This document shows, one piece after another, positions 48,374-60,370 of a stretch of 64,000 bases of DNA (its first letter is position 1; the number at the start of each line of letters is the position of its first letter). The stretch is from the NCBI RefSeq assembly GCF_030812675.1, contig NZ_JAUSTE010000005.1:1-64000 (forward strand), given 5' to 3'. The DNA comes from Sinomonas atrocyanea. Its GTDB lineage: Bacteria; Actinomycetota; Actinomycetes; Actinomycetales; Micrococcaceae. The notes under the pieces are model-generated. The model worked only from the letters and a program-made list of their open reading frames with translations. It had not been told where the DNA came from and did not search any database. The translations under genes and the position numbers were made by a program.

Positions 48374-49311
48374 TCATCGACCTGCCGAACACCACGACCT
48401 CGAGGATCTCCAAGGAGATCACCAACCTGCGCCACCGGGGCGGCGTCGTCGCCCTCGGGCGCGTCCTCACGCTCGTGGTCATCACCAAGCACGGGTTCGA
48501 GGAGGAGGCGATCGAGGCCGCCAACCAGGCCAGCCGGGAGCACCCCTGCCGCATCATCGTGCTCGTCGACTCGGGCCAGGACGCGGCGGACCGCATCGAC
48601 GGGCAGATCCGGGTCGGCGGGGACGCCGGCGCCTCGGAGGTGATCGTGCTGCGCGGCTACGGCCGGCTCGCAGAGGAGAGCGAGTCGCTCGTCGCGGCGC
48701 TGCTCCTGCCGGACGCGCCGATCGTCGCCTGGTGGCCGCACGGCGCCCCGGACAACGCGAGCGCCACCTCGATCGGCTGCATCGCCCACCGCCGCATCAC
48801 GGACTCGGGCAACGAGCCCGACCCCACCGCGGCGCTCTTCCACCTGCGCCAGACGTACCGTCCCGGGGACACGGACCTCGCCTGGACGCGCCTGACGAAC
48901 TGGCGCATCCAGCTGGCCGCCGCGCTGGACCAGGTCGACCCCGAGCCGGTCACCGCCGTCACGGTCGAGGGTGCCTCGGACTCGCCCAGCACCGTGCTGC
49001 TCGCCGCGTGGCTCGGGCTCACCCTCGACAGCCCCGTGACGATCGTGGCCGATCCGGCGGGCACCGGCATCCGGCGGGTCCGCCTCCGGCGCTCCACCGG
49101 GGACATCCAGCTGCACCGCCCGGGGTTCACGGTCGCGGAGCTCACCCAGCCCGACCAGCCCACGCAGCGCATTGCCCTGCCACGGCGCAGTCTGCAAGAC
49201 TGCCTCACCGAAGAGCTGCGCAGGCTCGACCCGGACGAGGTCTTCGGCGAAGTCCTCACCTCCGGCCTGCCGCGCACGAACCTGAGGAGTGTGCAGCCGA
49301 GTGAGCGCTGA
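48370..49311 (+). CDS. opcA: Glucose-6-phosphate dehydrogenase assembly protein OpcA
   Basis: This is a 313-residue protein of the OpcA family, needed for full Zwf activity in cyanobacteria and Actinobacteria. Conserved blocks are RVLTLVVI near the N-terminus, CRIIVLVDS, and LPDAPIVAWWPHGAP, followed by the TRLTNWR segment. It is not an enzyme by itself. It overlaps zwf by 4 nt and pgl by 11 nt. Confidence 0.95.
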   Translation: MIIDLPNTTTSRISKEITNLRHRGGVVALGRVLTLVVITKHGFEEEAIEAANQASREHPCRIIVLVDSGQDAADRIDGQIRVGGDAGASEVIVLRGYGRLAEESESLVAALLLPDAPIVAWWPHGAPDNASATSIGCIAHRRITDSGNEPDPTAALFHLRQTYRPGDTDLAWTRLTNWRIQLAAALDQVDPEPVTAVTVEGASDSPSTVLLAAWLGLTLDSPVTIVADPAGTGIRRVRLRRSTGDIQLHRPGFTVAELTQPDQPTQRIALPRRSLQDCLTEELRRLDPDEVFGEVLTSGLPRTNLRSVQPSER

Positions 49312-50107
49312 TCCCCGTGTGAGCATCCATCCCGACTCCTCCGTGCTGCTGGCCGCCATCGCGGCCCGGCTGATCACGAAGCTCGTGGACACCCAGGACC
49401 GGTACGGCGAGGCGACGATCGTGCTCACCGGCGGGACGATGGGCATCGGCACCCTGCGCGCCGTCGCCGATTCGCCGGCATGCCGCGCCGTCGACTGGTC
49501 GAAGGTCAACGTGTGGTGGGGCGACGAGCGCTTCGTCGAGGCCGACTCCCCGGACCGCAACACCGTCCAGGCCGACGAGGCGCTCCTGGGGCGGCTGGCG
49601 CTGGACCCCGCGCGCGTGCACCGCCCCGGCGCGGCGGGAGACTTCGCGACGGCCGACGACGCCGCGGCGGACTACGCCCGCAGGCTGGCCGAGGCCGCGT
49701 CCGCCGAGCACGAGTCCGAGCTGCCGGGCGGCGTCCGCGGGGTGCCCCGCTTCGACGTGCTGCTCCTCGGGGTGGGGCCCGACGCACACGTGGCCTCCCT
49801 CTTCCCCGAGATGGCGGGGATCCGGGAGACCGAGCGCACGGTGGTCGGCGTCGAGAACGCGCCCAAGCCGCCGCCGTCCCGCATCTCGCTGACGCTGCCG
49901 GCGATCAAGTCCGCGGACGAGGTGTGGATGCTCGTGGCCGGCGAGGACAAGGCCGGCGCCGTGGGCCTTGCCCTGGCCGGGGCGGGCGCCGTGCACGTGC
50001 CGGCCGCGGGAGCGAGGGGCCGGACGCGCACGCTCTGGCTCATCGACGCCGCGGCCGCCGCGAAGGTGCCCCAGGAACTGGTCCGCAAGGAGCCGGCGTC
50101 GGCGTAG
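49301..50107 (+). CDS. pgl: 6-phosphogluconolactonase
   Basis: This is a 268-residue DevB-type lactonase that hydrolyses 6-phosphogluconolactone, completing the oxidative branch. Motifs are VLTGGTMG, VWWGDERFVEADSPDRN and LLGVGPDAHVASLFP. The start is taken as the GTG at 49301 (VSADPRV), 11 nt after a GAGGAG site. A GTG four codons upstream overlaps that site and is less likely. It is the last gene of the operon. Confidence 0.94.
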   Translation: MSADPRVSIHPDSSVLLAAIAARLITKLVDTQDRYGEATIVLTGGTMGIGTLRAVADSPACRAVDWSKVNVWWGDERFVEADSPDRNTVQADEALLGRLALDPARVHRPGAAGDFATADDAAADYARRLAEAASAEHESELPGGVRGVPRFDVLLLGVGPDAHVASLFPEMAGIRETERTVVGVENAPKPPPSRISLTLPAIKSADEVWMLVAGEDKAGAVGLALAGAGAVHVPAAGARGRTRTLWLIDAAAAAKVPQELVRKEPASA

Positions 50108-50141
50108 CTGCGCGCGGCCGGGCGGCCCGGTGACCTGATAC

Positions 50142-50181
50142 GACGAGGCCGGGACCAGCGGATGCTGGTCCCGGCCTCGTC
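50142..50181. terminator. Bidirectional terminator between pgl and secG
   Basis: A perfect 18-bp stem (50142-50159 with 50164-50181) encloses a 4-nt loop. It lies between the convergent ends of the tkt-pgl operon and the gap-secG operon. Confidence 0.88.
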
Positions 50182-50206
50182 GTGCTGGGAAGGCGCGCTG
50201 CCCGAG

Positions 50207-50464
50207 TCAGGACGCCCCGGTGCTGGAGAAGCGCATGATGAGCCCGAGGGCGATGATCACCACGCCCCAGGTGATCCCCAGGATGATCGTGAAGCGGTTG
50301 AGGTTCCTCTCGGCGACGCCGGAGGACGCCAGGCCGGAGGACATGCCGCCACCGAACATGTCCGACAGGCCGCCGCCGCGGCCCTTGTGCATGAGGATCA
50401 GCATGGTGAGCAGGAGGCTCGTGATGCCCAGGATGATCTGCAGGATGATCTGGAGTACTTCCAC
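50207..50464 (-). CDS. secG: Preprotein translocase subunit SecG
   Basis: This is an 85-residue protein with two transmembrane helices (residues 5-25 and 60-80) joined by a Gly-rich loop (KGRGGGLSDMFGGG). It stimulates SecYEG-dependent export. It starts with GTG. It follows tpiA by 59 nt, an order conserved across Actinobacteria. Confidence 0.95.
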   Translation of the reverse strand: MEVLQIILQIILGITSLLLTMLILMHKGRGGGLSDMFGGGMSSGLASSGVAERNLNRFTIILGITWGVVIIALGLIMRFSSTGAS

Positions 50465-50523
50465 AGGTTTGCCTCGTGGCCTTCCGTCAGCTCTCGTACG
50501 TGGTCGCGGCGATGCCGACGCTG

Positions 50524-51336
<813 letters not shown>

Positions 51337-51374
51337 GGGTGGCTCCTGACGAGGTGGTGGGGTGGGCACAGGGA

Positions 51375-51402
51375 GGCCCCGCCGCCGGGCGGCGGCGGGG
51401 CC
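51375..51402 (-). terminator. GC hairpin between pgk and tpiA
   Basis: GGCCCCGCCGCC at 51375-51386 pairs perfectly with 51391-51402. It lies within the operon, between the pgk stop and the tpiA ribosome site, so it may be a partial terminator or an mRNA-stabilising element. Confidence 0.45.
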
Positions 51403-51408
51403 GGGGGC

Positions 51409-52653
51409 TCAGGCTCCGAGGGCGGTCAGGCCGGGGAGCTCCTTGCCCTCGAGGTACTCGAGGCTCGCGCCGCCGCCGGTCGAGATGTGCCCGAACTGGG
51501 CATCGTCGAAGCCGAGCGTGCGGACGGCCGCCGCGGAGTCGCCGCCGCCGACGACGGTCAGGGCGCCGGCCGCCGTTGCGTCGACGAGGCCCTGGGCGAC
51601 GGCCTTGGTGCCCGCCGCGAAGGCCGGGAACTCGAACACGCCCATCGGGCCGTTCCAGAACACGGTCTTCGCCGCGGCGATCTCCTGGGCGAACGCCGCG
51701 GCGGTGTCGGGCCCGATGTCGAGGCCGATGCCGGCGGCGCCGAAGGACGTGTCCTCGATCGCGTCGGCCGCGGCGACCTCGTGGTCGGCGTCGGCTCCGA
51801 ACTTCGAGGCCACCACCACGTCCGTCGGAAGCACGAACTCGGTGCCGGCGGCCGCGGCGCGCGAGAGGTAGTCCTGCACCGTGGCGATCTGGTCCTGCTC
51901 GAGCAGGCTCGCACCGACCTTGTGCCCCTGGGCCGCGAGGAAGGTGAAGAGCATGCCGCCGCCGACCAGGAGCTTGTCCGCCTTGCCGATGAGGTTGGCG
52001 ATGACGGCGAGCTTGTCGGAGACCTTGGAGCCGCCCAGGACCACGACGTAGGGCCGCTCGGCGCCGTCGGTGAGGCGGCGGAGCACCTCGACCTCGGTCC
52101 GGACGAGCTCGCCGAGGTAGGCGGGCAGGACGCCCGCGATGTCGTACACAGAGGCGTGCTTGCGGTGCACGGCGCCGAAGGCGTCGTCCACGTAGGCACC
52201 GTTGTCTCCGGTGAGGGAGGCGAGCTCGCGGGCGAAGGCGGCGCGCTCGGCGTCGTCCTTGCTCGTCTCACGGGGATCGAAGCGGACGTTCTCGAGGACG
52301 AGCACCTGTCCGTCCTCGAGCGAGCCGGCGAGCGCCTTGGCGCTGTCCCCCACCGTGTCCTCGGCGCGCAGCACGGTGACGCCGGCGGCCGCGGCGAGCT
52401 CCGCCAGGCGGTCGGCGGCGGGCTTGATCGTGTACTTGGGGTCCGGGGCGCCCTTGGGCCGGCCCAGATGGGCCATCACCAGGACGCGGGCCCCGGCTTC
52501 GGCAAGCTTCTGGATCACGGGCAGGGAGGCGCGGACGCGTCCGTCGTCGGTGACGGTGGAACCGTCGAGCGGCACGTTCAGATCCGAACGGACCAGAACG
52601 TGCCGCCCACGGACACCATCGGCGAGCAGGTCGTCGAGAGTGCGTGCAGTCAT
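51409..52653 (-). CDS. pgk: Phosphoglycerate kinase
   Basis: This is a 414-residue two-domain enzyme of glycolysis that makes ATP. It has [10 protein letters not shown] near the N-terminus, MAHLGRPKG, and the C-terminal nucleotide loop GGGDSAAAV. The ATG at 52653 has a TAGCCT box 6 nt upstream and no ribosome site, which suggests an additional leaderless promoter between gap and pgk, separated by only 41 nt. Confidence 0.97.
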   Translation of the reverse strand: MTARTLDDLLADGVRGRHVLVRSDLNVPLDGSTVTDDGRVRASLPVIQKLAEAGARVLVMAHLGRPKGAPDPKYTIKPAADRLAELAAAAGVTVLRAEDTVGDSAKALAGSLEDGQVLVLENVRFDPRETSKDDAERAAFARELASLTGDNGAYVDDAFGAVHRKHASVYDIAGVLPAYLGELVRTEVEVLRRLTDGAERPYVVVLGGSKVSDKLAVIANLIGKADKLLVGGGMLFTFLAAQGHKVGASLLEQDQIATVQDYLSRAAAAGTEFVLPTDVVVASKFGADADHEVAAADAIEDTSFGAAGIGLDIGPDTAAAFAQEIAAAKTVFWNGPMGVFEFPAFAAGTKAVAQGLVDATAAGALTVVGGGDSAAAVRTLGFDDAQFGHISTGGGASLEYLEGKELPGLTALGA

Positions 52654-52659
52654 GGACTC

Positions 52660-52665
52660 AGGCTA
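52660..52665 (-). promoter_or_regulatory. -10 box of an internal leaderless promoter (pgk)
   Basis: TAGCCT on the minus strand lies 6 nt before the pgk ATG, in the short gap after gap. It would allow pgk-tpiA-secG to be expressed apart from gap. Confidence 0.6.
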
Positions 52666-52694
52666 TCCGAGTTCTCCGTGCGTTACGGCGCGGG

Positions 52695-53736
<1,042 letters not shown>

Positions 53737-53834
53737 CGCGAAGACTGCTCGAACTGTTAGACGGTCACCGCACGTCGTTGGGCAGAGATTTGCACAGGGA
53801 AAGGCCGACAGCCCGAGTCTCCATTGTCATGGCT

Positions 53835-53908
53835 GAAAGGCCGCGCGGGCCTTTCCGCTCCCCATCCTACGGCGAAAGGGCCCGTCCGGGAACAGACGGA
53901 CCCTTTCG
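53835..53908 (-). terminator. Double hairpin after sodA
   Basis: Two hairpins lie between sodA and gap. CGAAAGGG at 53873-53880 pairs with 53901-53908, extended inward by CCGTC with GACGG. GAAAGGCC at 53835-53842 pairs with 53848-53855. A small inverted repeat (GTCACA, AAA, TGTGAC) at 53917-53931 lies nearer the sodA stop. Confidence 0.7.
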
Positions 53909-53943
53909 CACTGAAAGTCACAAAATGTGACGCAGGTCTCCAG

Positions 53944-54567
53944 TCAGGAGAAGGTGATGAGGCCCTTGGCGCCGGCGCGGGCGGCCTCGAAGCGGCGGGC
54001 CACGTCGGCCCAGTTGACGATGTTCCAGAAGGCCTTGACGTAGTCCGCCTTGACGTTCTGGTAGTCGAGGTAGAACGCGTGCTCCCACATGTCGAGCTGG
54101 AGGAGCGGGGTCGTCGCGACCGGAACGCCGTTCTGCTGGTCGTACATCTGCTCGATGACCAGGTTCCCGCCGATGGGCTCGTAGGCGAGGATGGCCCAGC
54201 CCGAGCCCTGGATGGTCGTGGCGGCCGCCGTGAAGTGGCTGCGGAAGGCGTCGAACGAGCCGAAGAACTCGTCGACCGCGGAGGCCAGCTCGCCCTCGGG
54301 CTTGTCGCCGCCGTCCGGGGAGAGGTTGTTCCAGAAGATCGAGTGGTTGAGGTGGCCGCCGAGGTTGAACTGGAGGTCCTTCGAGAGCTTGGCAGCGGCC
54401 GCGCCGTCGCCGTTCGACCGCGCCTCGGCCATCTTCTCGAGGGCCGTGTTGGCACCGGCGACGTAGGCCGCGTGGTGCTTGTCGTGGTGGAGCTCCATGA
54501 TCCGGGCCGAGATGTGCGGCTCGAGGGCGGCGTAGTCGTACGGGAGCTCGGGCAGTACGTAGGTCAC
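53944..54567 (-). CDS. sodA: Superoxide dismutase (Mn/Fe family)
   Basis: This is a 207-residue superoxide dismutase. Metal ligands are visible: H27 in ELHHDKHH, the second His in [10 protein letters not shown], and Asp and His in [12 protein letters not shown], the manganese-type signature. Metal choice cannot be settled by sequence alone. The start is the GTG at 54567, 5 nt after a GGAGG site. The ATG four codons upstream and longer starts lack family similarity. It is monocistronic, with strong hairpins downstream. Confidence 0.95.
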   Translation of the reverse strand: MTYVLPELPYDYAALEPHISARIMELHHDKHHAAYVAGANTALEKMAEARSNGDGAAAAKLSKDLQFNLGGHLNHSIFWNNLSPDGGDKPEGELASAVDEFFGSFDAFRSHFTAAATTIQGSGWAILAYEPIGGNLVIEQMYDQQNGVPVATTPLLQLDMWEHAFYLDYQNVKADYVKAFWNIVNWADVARRFEAARAGAKGLITFS

Positions 54568-54691
54568 AACATCCTCCATCGGTTGGCTCCCCGCGCGCGC
54601 TGGTCGCGGCACGCGGGCTGGTGACGGCTCCATCCTAAGCAGATGCGCCGGATGGGATACCGATCATTGCGGTACCCGCGACCGGGGACGG

Positions 54692-55672
54692 TCAACCGTC
54701 GAGCATCTCCGGCGTCACATTGGCCTCGGTCCCGGGGACGCCCTCCTCGGCGGCCTTCTTGTCCGCCATGGCCAGGAGGCGGCGGATCCGGCCCGCGATG
54801 GCGTCCTTCGTCATGGGCGGGTCCGCGAGCCGGCCCAGCTCGTCGAGGCTCGCCTGCTTGTGGGCCACACGCAGCTCGCCGGCGTAGCGGAGATGCTCCG
54901 GGACGTCGGTACCGAGGATCTCCAGGGCCCGCTCCACGCGGGCGCCGGCCGCCACGGCGGCCTGGGCCGACCGGCGCAGGTTGGCGTCGTCGAAGTTGGC
55001 CAGCCGGTTCGCCGTCGCCCGCACCTCCTTGCGCATGCGCCGCTCCTCCCAGGCCATGAGCGCGTCGTGGGCGCCCATGCGCGTCAGCAGCGCGGCGATC
55101 GCGTCGCCGTCGCGCACGACGACGCGGTCCACCCCGCGCACCTCGCGCGCCTTCGCCGCGATCCCCAGCCTGCGGGCGGCACCCACGAGGGCGAGCGCGG
55201 CTTCGGGGCCCGGGCAGGTGACCTCGAGGGAGCTCGAGCGGCCGGGCTCGGTGAGCGATCCGTGGGCGAGGAAGGCCCCGCGCCAGACTGCCTCCGCGTC
55301 CGCGGCGGAGCCGTTGACGACCGTGGACGGCAGGCCGCGGACCGGGCGGCCGCGGTTGTCGAGGAGCCCGGTCTGGCGGGCGAGGGCCTCGCCGTCGCGC
55401 ACCACCCGCACCACATACCGGCTCCCGCGCCGGAGCCCGCCTCCGGAGACGACGATGATCTCGCTGGGGTGCCCGTAGACCTCGGCGATGGCGGCCCGGA
55501 GCCGGCGCGCCGTGGCGGCGAGGTCCACCTCGGCCTCGATGACGATCCGCCCCGAGATGATGTGGAGGCCGCCGGCGAAGCGCAGCATGGCCGAGACCTC
55601 CGCCTTGCGCTCGGAGGACTTCTTGACCGTCAGCCGCGACAGCTCGTCCTTGACGCTCTGGGTCAATGCCAT
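54692..55672 (-). CDS. whiA: DNA-binding protein WhiA
   Basis: This is a 326-residue protein with the WhiA layout: an N-terminal degenerate LAGLIDADG homing-endonuclease domain (VKDELSRL, then [12 protein letters not shown]) and a C-terminal helix-turn-helix ([22 protein letters not shown]). It is known as a sporulation and cell-division regulator in Streptomyces and as a general factor in other Gram-positives. A GGAAGG site precedes the ATG. It is downstream of yvcK and rapZ in the conserved cluster. Confidence 0.95.
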   Translation of the reverse strand: MALTQSVKDELSRLTVKKSSERKAEVSAMLRFAGGLHIISGRIVIEAEVDLAATARRLRAAIAEVYGHPSEIIVVSGGGLRRGSRYVVRVVRDGEALARQTGLLDNRGRPVRGLPSTVVNGSAADAEAVWRGAFLAHGSLTEPGRSSSLEVTCPGPEAALALVGAARRLGIAAKAREVRGVDRVVVRDGDAIAALLTRMGAHDALMAWEERRMRKEVRATANRLANFDDANLRRSAQAAVAAGARVERALEILGTDVPEHLRYAGELRVAHKQASLDELGRLADPPMTKDAIAGRIRRLLAMADKKAAEEGVPGTEANVTPEMLDG

Positions 55673-55715
55673 GGCTGTCCTTCCTGCTCCCGCGGCGCCC
55701 GCACCGGACCCACGC

Positions 55716-56762
55716 TCAACGTCCCGCCGCGGGGGTCCCGCCCGCGGTGAAGACCTCATGGTACGCACCGGCCAGCCGGAGCGCGTCGTGCACCGGCCGT
55801 CGGCCGGAAGACCTCACTCTATCGAAGAGGACCTGCGCTCCGAGCTCGGCGGCGACCCGCTCGAACTCGGCGCGGTCCGACACGGAGGCATGGTCCGCGA
55901 TCACGGCGTCGACCCGGAACCCGGGGGCGACCCGCTGGAGGGCGCGGAGGTGGTCGGCCGCGCTCATGCCCGAGGTCTCCTTGGTGTCGACCGCGAGGTT
56001 CATGGTCAGGCAGCGGCGGGCCGGGGTGTCGACGAGGGCCTGGCGCAGCTGCGGCAGGAGCAGGTGCGGCAGGACCGAGGTGTACCAGGAGCCCGGGCCG
56101 AGCACGACCCAGTCGGCGAGCTCGATCGCGCTGAGGGTCTCGGGGCAGGCCGGGGCGTCGTCCGGCTCGAGCCGCACGTCCTCGAGGCGCCCGGCCACCG
56201 CGCAGGCCGCCTGCCCGCGGATGGTCTCCACCCGCGCCGGGCCGCCATGGGCGCCCCCGCCGGTGACGACGACGTCGCCCTCGATGGTCAGGGGCACCCG
56301 GGACATCGGCAGCACCTGGCCCCGGGCACCGAGCAGGGCCCCGGCCCAGCGCAGGCCGTCGACGACGTCCCCCAGCAGCTCCCACAGGGTGACGATGAGC
56401 AGATTGCCCATGGCGTGGTTGTCGAGGCCGCTCGTGCCCGCCGGGGAACGGAACCGGTGCTGCATGACGTCCCGCCAGGTCCTCCCCCAGTCGGTGTCGT
56501 CGCACAGGGCGGCCAGCGCCATCCGGAGGTCGCCCGGGGGGAGGACGCCGAAGTCGGCCCGGAGGCGGCCGGAGGACCCGCCGTCGTCCGCGACGGTGAC
56601 GACGGCGGTGAGCTCCGTGGTGAGCAGGCGCAGGGCGGACAGCGAGGCGGCGAGGCCGTGGCCGCCCCCGAGGGCGACGACGGAGGGGCCCTTGGGCTTG
56701 CCGCCGTCGGTGCCCGCGCCGGGGCGGATGAGGGGCAGCGGCCCCGTGAAGAGCGTGCTCAC
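55716..56762 (-). CDS. yvcK: YvcK/CofD-like protein (gluconeogenesis factor family)
   Basis: This is a 348-residue protein with [17 protein letters not shown] and [18 protein letters not shown], the nucleotide-sugar-binding blocks of the YvcK family, and DNHAMGNL. Family members affect cell wall synthesis and growth on gluconeogenic carbon; the biochemical role is not settled. The GTG start overlaps the rapZ stop (GTGA). It is in the rapZ-yvcK-whiA cluster. Confidence 0.94.
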   Translation of the reverse strand: MSTLFTGPLPLIRPGAGTDGGKPKGPSVVALGGGHGLAASLSALRLLTTELTAVVTVADDGGSSGRLRADFGVLPPGDLRMALAALCDDTDWGRTWRDVMQHRFRSPAGTSGLDNHAMGNLLIVTLWELLGDVVDGLRWAGALLGARGQVLPMSRVPLTIEGDVVVTGGGAHGGPARVETIRGQAACAVAGRLEDVRLEPDDAPACPETLSAIELADWVVLGPGSWYTSVLPHLLLPQLRQALVDTPARRCLTMNLAVDTKETSGMSAADHLRALQRVAPGFRVDAVIADHASVSDRAEFERVAAELGAQVLFDRVRSSGRRPVHDALRLAGAYHEVFTAGGTPAAGR

Positions 56763-57682
56763 TCGCGGCCGAGGTCCCGGTGCGCCGTGGTGACTGTGAC
56801 CCGGGGCTGCTGCGCGAGGCGCTTGGAGATCTCCTCGGCGACCGCCACCGAGCGGTGCTTGCCGCCGGTGCAGCCGATGGCGATCGTGGCATAGTGCTTG
56901 TTCTCGCGGCGGTAGCCCGCCAGCACGGGCTCGAGGGCGTTCACGTACCGCTCGACGAACTCCTGCGCCCCGTTGGCCACGAGCACGTAGTCCCGCACGT
57001 CCGGGTCGAGGCCGGTGTGCGGGCGCAGCTGGGGCACCCAGTGCGGGTTGGGGAGGAAGCGCACGTCGGCGACGAAGTTGGCGTCGGCCGGGAGCCCGTA
57101 CTTGAAGCCGAAGCTCATGACGTTCAGCCGGACCGTCACCGGGCCCTTCTCCGAGAAGAGCTCCGTGATGGCCGTCGCGAGGCCGTGCACGTTGAAGTCG
57201 GACGTGTCGAGGACGATCGTCGCGTGGTCCCGGAGCTCGCGCAGGAGGGTCCGCTCCTCGGCGATGCCGTCCGAGATGCGCCCGCCCTCCTGGAGGGGGT
57301 GGGGGCGGCGCCCCTGCTCGAAGCGGCGGATGAGCACGTCGTCGCTCGCGTCGAGGAACAGCATGCGGTACTCCGTGCCGCTCGAGGCGAGCTGGGCGAG
57401 GGCGTCGCGGATGTCGGCGAAGAGCGCCTTGCTGCGCACGTCCATGACGACGGCGAGCTTGGGGATCCGGTCCGGCGAGTGGCGCACGAGGTCGGAGAGG
57501 GTGCCTAGCAGCTGCGGCGGGAGGTTCTCCACGACGTACCATCCGTGGTCCTCGAGGGCGTTCGCCGCGGTGCTGCGGCCCGCGCCGGACATGCCCGTGA
57601 CGATGAGCAGCTCGGACGCGGGCGGCCTGACCGGGGTCAGGTCTGTCTCGTGGCCGGCCTCGGCCGCGCTCGTCTCCGTCAT
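56759..57682 (-). CDS. rapZ: RNase adapter RapZ (nucleotide-binding)
   Basis: This is a 307-residue P-loop protein with Walker A GMSGAGRST at residues 30-38. The C-terminal part has FGFKYGLPADAN, DVRFLPNPHW and IGCTGGKHRSV. In E. coli the protein guides RNase E to small RNAs controlling GlmS; in Actinobacteria its role is less clear. The ATG at 57682 has a TAGGCT box 6 nt upstream, located at the end of uvrC, so this cluster may be transcribed independently. Confidence 0.95.
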   Translation of the reverse strand: MTETSAAEAGHETDLTPVRPPASELLIVTGMSGAGRSTAANALEDHGWYVVENLPPQLLGTLSDLVRHSPDRIPKLAVVMDVRSKALFADIRDALAQLASSGTEYRMLFLDASDDVLIRRFEQGRRPHPLQEGGRISDGIAEERTLLRELRDHATIVLDTSDFNVHGLATAITELFSEKGPVTVRLNVMSFGFKYGLPADANFVADVRFLPNPHWVPQLRPHTGLDPDVRDYVLVANGAQEFVERYVNALEPVLAGYRRENKHYATIAIGCTGGKHRSVAVAEEISKRLAQQPRVTVTTAHRDLGRE

Positions 57683-57688
57683 GGTGCC

Positions 57689-57694
57689 AGCCTA
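57689..57694 (-). promoter_or_regulatory. -10 box of leaderless promoter (rapZ)
   Basis: TAGGCT on the minus strand lies 6 nt before the rapZ ATG and directly after the uvrC stop. No ribosome site is present. Confidence 0.7.
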
Positions 57695-57695
57695 G

Positions 57696-59624
57696 CTAAG
57701 ACTCCACGATTTCGCCGGTGGCGTAGTTGACCGCGGGCGCCGGCTGCTCCACGCCGTGGAGGCGGGCGTGGATGGCCGCCGCGAGGGACGGGCCCACCCC
57801 GTTCACCTCCGTGATCTCGGTCACCGACGCTGCGCGGAGGCGCTTGAGCGAGCCGAAGTGGGCCAGCACGGCCTTCTGCCGGGCGGGGCCGAGCCCGGGG
57901 ACCTCGTCGAGGATCGACGCGGTCATCGACTTCGCGCGCCGCTGCCGGTGGAACGTGATGGCGAAGCGGTGCGCCTCGTCGCGGATGCGCTGGAGCAGGT
58001 ACAGGCCCTGCGAGGCCCTGGGCAGGATGACGGGGAAGTCGCCCTCCGGGAGCCAGACCTCCTCGAGCCGCTTGGCGAGGCCCACCACGCGGACCTCGTC
58101 CCCGATGCCGAGCTCGGCGAGGGCCCGGACCGCGGCCGTGACCTGGGGCTGCCCGCCGTCCACCACGACCAGGTTGGGCGGGTAGGCGAACTTGCCGCTG
58201 TCCCTCTCCTCGACCGGCCGCTCGCGCTCGGCGAGGTAGTTGCGGAAGCGGCGGGTCAGGACGTCGTGCATCGCCGCCGTGTCGTCACGGGCGGCCTCGC
58301 CCGTGATCGTGAACTTGCGGTACTCGCTCTTCTTCGTCAGCCCGTCCTCGACCACGACCATCGAGGCCACGACGTTGGTGCCCTGGACGTGGGAGATGTC
58401 GAAGGACTCGATGCGCAGCGGCGGCTCGGGCAGCTCGAGGGCCTCCTGGAGCTCCTGGAGGGCGAGGGAGCGGGTCGTGATGTCCCCCGCGCGGCGGCTC
58501 TTGTGCAGCCGCAGGGCCTGGACCGCGTTCTCGTGCACGGTCCCCAGCAGGGCGGCCTTGTCGCCCCGCTGCGGCACCCGGACCTCGACGCGGGCGCCGC
58601 GCAGGCCCGTGAGCCAGAGGCCGAGCTCGTCGGCGTCCTCGGGCATGACGGGGACGAGCACCTCGCGCGGGAGCCTCCCGTTGGTCTGCTCCTCGTCCCC
58701 GTAGACCTGCTGGAGCAGGTGCCCCACGAGGGCCTCGGGGGTGGTGTCCTCGACCTTCTCCACGATCCACCCGCGCTGGCCGCGGATGCGGCCGCCGCGG
58801 ACGTGGAACACCTGCACGGCGGCCTCGAGCTCGTCCTCCTCGACGGCGAAGACGTCCGCGTCGGTCTCCTCGGAGAGGACCACGGCATTGCGCTCGAACA
58901 CCTTCCGCATGGCCACGATGTCGTCGCGCAGCCGCGCGGCGTTCTCGTAGTCGAGGTCGGCGACCGCGTCCGCCATCTTCCGTTCGAGGCCGGTGATGAA
59001 GCGCCGGGCCTCGCCGCCCATGAACGCGCAGAAGTCGTCGGCGAGGGCCCGGTGGTCCTCCTCGCTGATGCGGCCCACGCACGGGGCGGAGCACTTGTCG
59101 ATGTAGCCGAGCAGGCACGGGCGTCCGCTCTGCTCGGCACGGCGGAAGACGCCCGCGCTGCACGACCGCACCGGGAAGACGCGCAGGAGGGTGTCCATGG
59201 TCTCGCGGATGGCGCCGGCCGTGTAGGGCCCGAAGTAGCGGGTGCCCTTGCGCCGCTCGCCGCGCATGACCATGACCCGGGGGTACTTCTCCCCCATCGT
59301 GACCGCGAGGTACGGGTACGTCTTGTCGTCACGGAAGGCGAGGTTGTAGCGGGGCCGGAACTCCTTGATCCAGGTGTACTCGAGCTGGAGGGCCTCGAGC
59401 TCGCTCCCGACCACCGTCCACTCCACGCTCGCGGCCGTGTGGACCATCGCATAGGTCTTGGGCAGGAGCGTCGCCGGCCGGGCGAAGTAGGAGGTCAGTC
59501 GCTGGCGGAGGTTCTTGGCCTTGCCGACATAGATGACCCGCCCATGCGGGTCCCGGAAGCGGTAGACGCCAGGGTCGGTGGGGATGTCCCCTGTGCTGGG
59601 ACGGTAGCTCGCTGGATCTGCCAC
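57696..59624 (-). CDS. uvrC: Excinuclease ABC subunit C
   Basis: This is a 642-residue nucleotide-excision-repair nuclease. It has the N-terminal GIY-YIG domain ([20 protein letters not shown]), a Cys cluster ([20 protein letters not shown], then CSAPC), a UvrB-binding region, the RNase H-like nuclease domain ([17 protein letters not shown]) and a C-terminal HhH domain. It makes both incisions around lesions. The GTG at 59624 has a TAGACT box 6 nt upstream, so it is probably leaderless. uvrA is 1.5 kb upstream. Confidence 0.97.
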   Translation of the reverse strand: MADPASYRPSTGDIPTDPGVYRFRDPHGRVIYVGKAKNLRQRLTSYFARPATLLPKTYAMVHTAASVEWTVVGSELEALQLEYTWIKEFRPRYNLAFRDDKTYPYLAVTMGEKYPRVMVMRGERRKGTRYFGPYTAGAIRETMDTLLRVFPVRSCSAGVFRRAEQSGRPCLLGYIDKCSAPCVGRISEEDHRALADDFCAFMGGEARRFITGLERKMADAVADLDYENAARLRDDIVAMRKVFERNAVVLSEETDADVFAVEEDELEAAVQVFHVRGGRIRGQRGWIVEKVEDTTPEALVGHLLQQVYGDEEQTNGRLPREVLVPVMPEDADELGLWLTGLRGARVEVRVPQRGDKAALLGTVHENAVQALRLHKSRRAGDITTRSLALQELQEALELPEPPLRIESFDISHVQGTNVVASMVVVEDGLTKKSEYRKFTITGEAARDDTAAMHDVLTRRFRNYLAERERPVEERDSGKFAYPPNLVVVDGGQPQVTAAVRALAELGIGDEVRVVGLAKRLEEVWLPEGDFPVILPRASQGLYLLQRIRDEAHRFAITFHRQRRAKSMTASILDEVPGLGPARQKAVLAHFGSLKRLRAASVTEITEVNGVGPSLAAAIHARLHGVEQPAPAVNYATGEIVES

Positions 59625-59630
59625 CGCTCC

Positions 59631-59636
59631 AGTCTA
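59631..59636 (-). promoter_or_regulatory. -10 box of leaderless promoter (uvrC)
   Basis: TAGACT on the minus strand lies 6 nt before the uvrC GTG. It decides this GTG as the start. Confidence 0.7.
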
Positions 59637-59646
59637 GGAGAGTCTG

Positions 59647-59686
59647 CGCGCCCTCCCGTCCGCGTGGCCGGGCGCGCGAGGGCGCG
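59647..59686 (-). terminator. Hairpin after plsC
   Basis: CGCGCCCTC at 59647-59655 pairs with 59678-59686, around a GC-rich loop. It lies 19 nt after the plsC stop and just upstream of the uvrC promoter. Confidence 0.5.
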
Positions 59687-59704
59687 GCGCGGGGCCGGGC
59701 CCCG

Positions 59705-60370
59705 CTAGTGCGCCGGCGGCTTGTTGTAGCCGGCCGCCCGCTCCTGGCCGCTGAGCGCCGCGATGGCGTCCATGATCCGGTCGGTGGCCTCGCGGCGCAG
59801 CGGCAGCGAGTGGTCCGGGCCGGTCTTCTCGAACCACAGGGGCTCGCCGACACGCATCTCGAAGTGCTGGGGCCGGATGGCGTTCTTGCCGGCGGGCTGG
59901 AGGTTCTCCGTGCCGACGAGCCCGACCGGGACCACGGGGGCCCCGGTCGTGAGCGCGAGCCAGCCCACGCCGGTCCGGCCGCGGTAGAGGAGTCCGTCGC
60001 GGGAGCGGGTGCCCTCGGGGTAGATGCCGATCGCGTCGCCCTGGTCGAGGATGTCGAGCAGGGTCTTGAGCGCGGCAACGCTCGCGGCCTGCTCGCCGCG
60101 CTCCACGGGGATCGATCCCACGCCCTCGAAGAAGGCCTTCATGAGCCTGCCCTTGACGCCCTTGCCGGTGAAGTACTCGGCCTTCGCGAAGAACGCGACG
60201 CCGCGGGGCATGAGCGCCTGGATGATGACGGAGTCGAGGAAGGAGAGGTGGTTGGAGGCCACGATGAAGGGCCCGCTCTCCGGGACGTTCTCCAGTCCCG
60301 TGACGGTGGGGCGGCAGAGGCCGCCGATGAGGCCCCGGATGCTCTGCCGGGTCATGGAGTAGATCAGCAC
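59705..60370 (-). CDS. plsC: 1-acylglycerol-3-phosphate acyltransferase family protein
   Basis: This is a 221-residue membrane-associated acyltransferase. It carries motif I NHLSFLDS (the HX4D pair), motif III YPEGTRS and the conserved VPVGLVGT. It probably makes phosphatidic acid in phospholipid synthesis. The GTG at 60370 overlaps the end of the HAD phosphatase gene by 7 nt; an ATG five codons later is possible. The two genes form one operon. Confidence 0.92.
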   Translation of the reverse strand: MLIYSMTRQSIRGLIGGLCRPTVTGLENVPESGPFIVASNHLSFLDSVIIQALMPRGVAFFAKAEYFTGKGVKGRLMKAFFEGVGSIPVERGEQAASVAALKTLLDILDQGDAIGIYPEGTRSRDGLLYRGRTGVGWLALTTGAPVVPVGLVGTENLQPAGKNAIRPQHFEMRVGEPLWFEKTGPDHSLPLRREATDRIMDAIAALSGQERAAGYNKPPAH

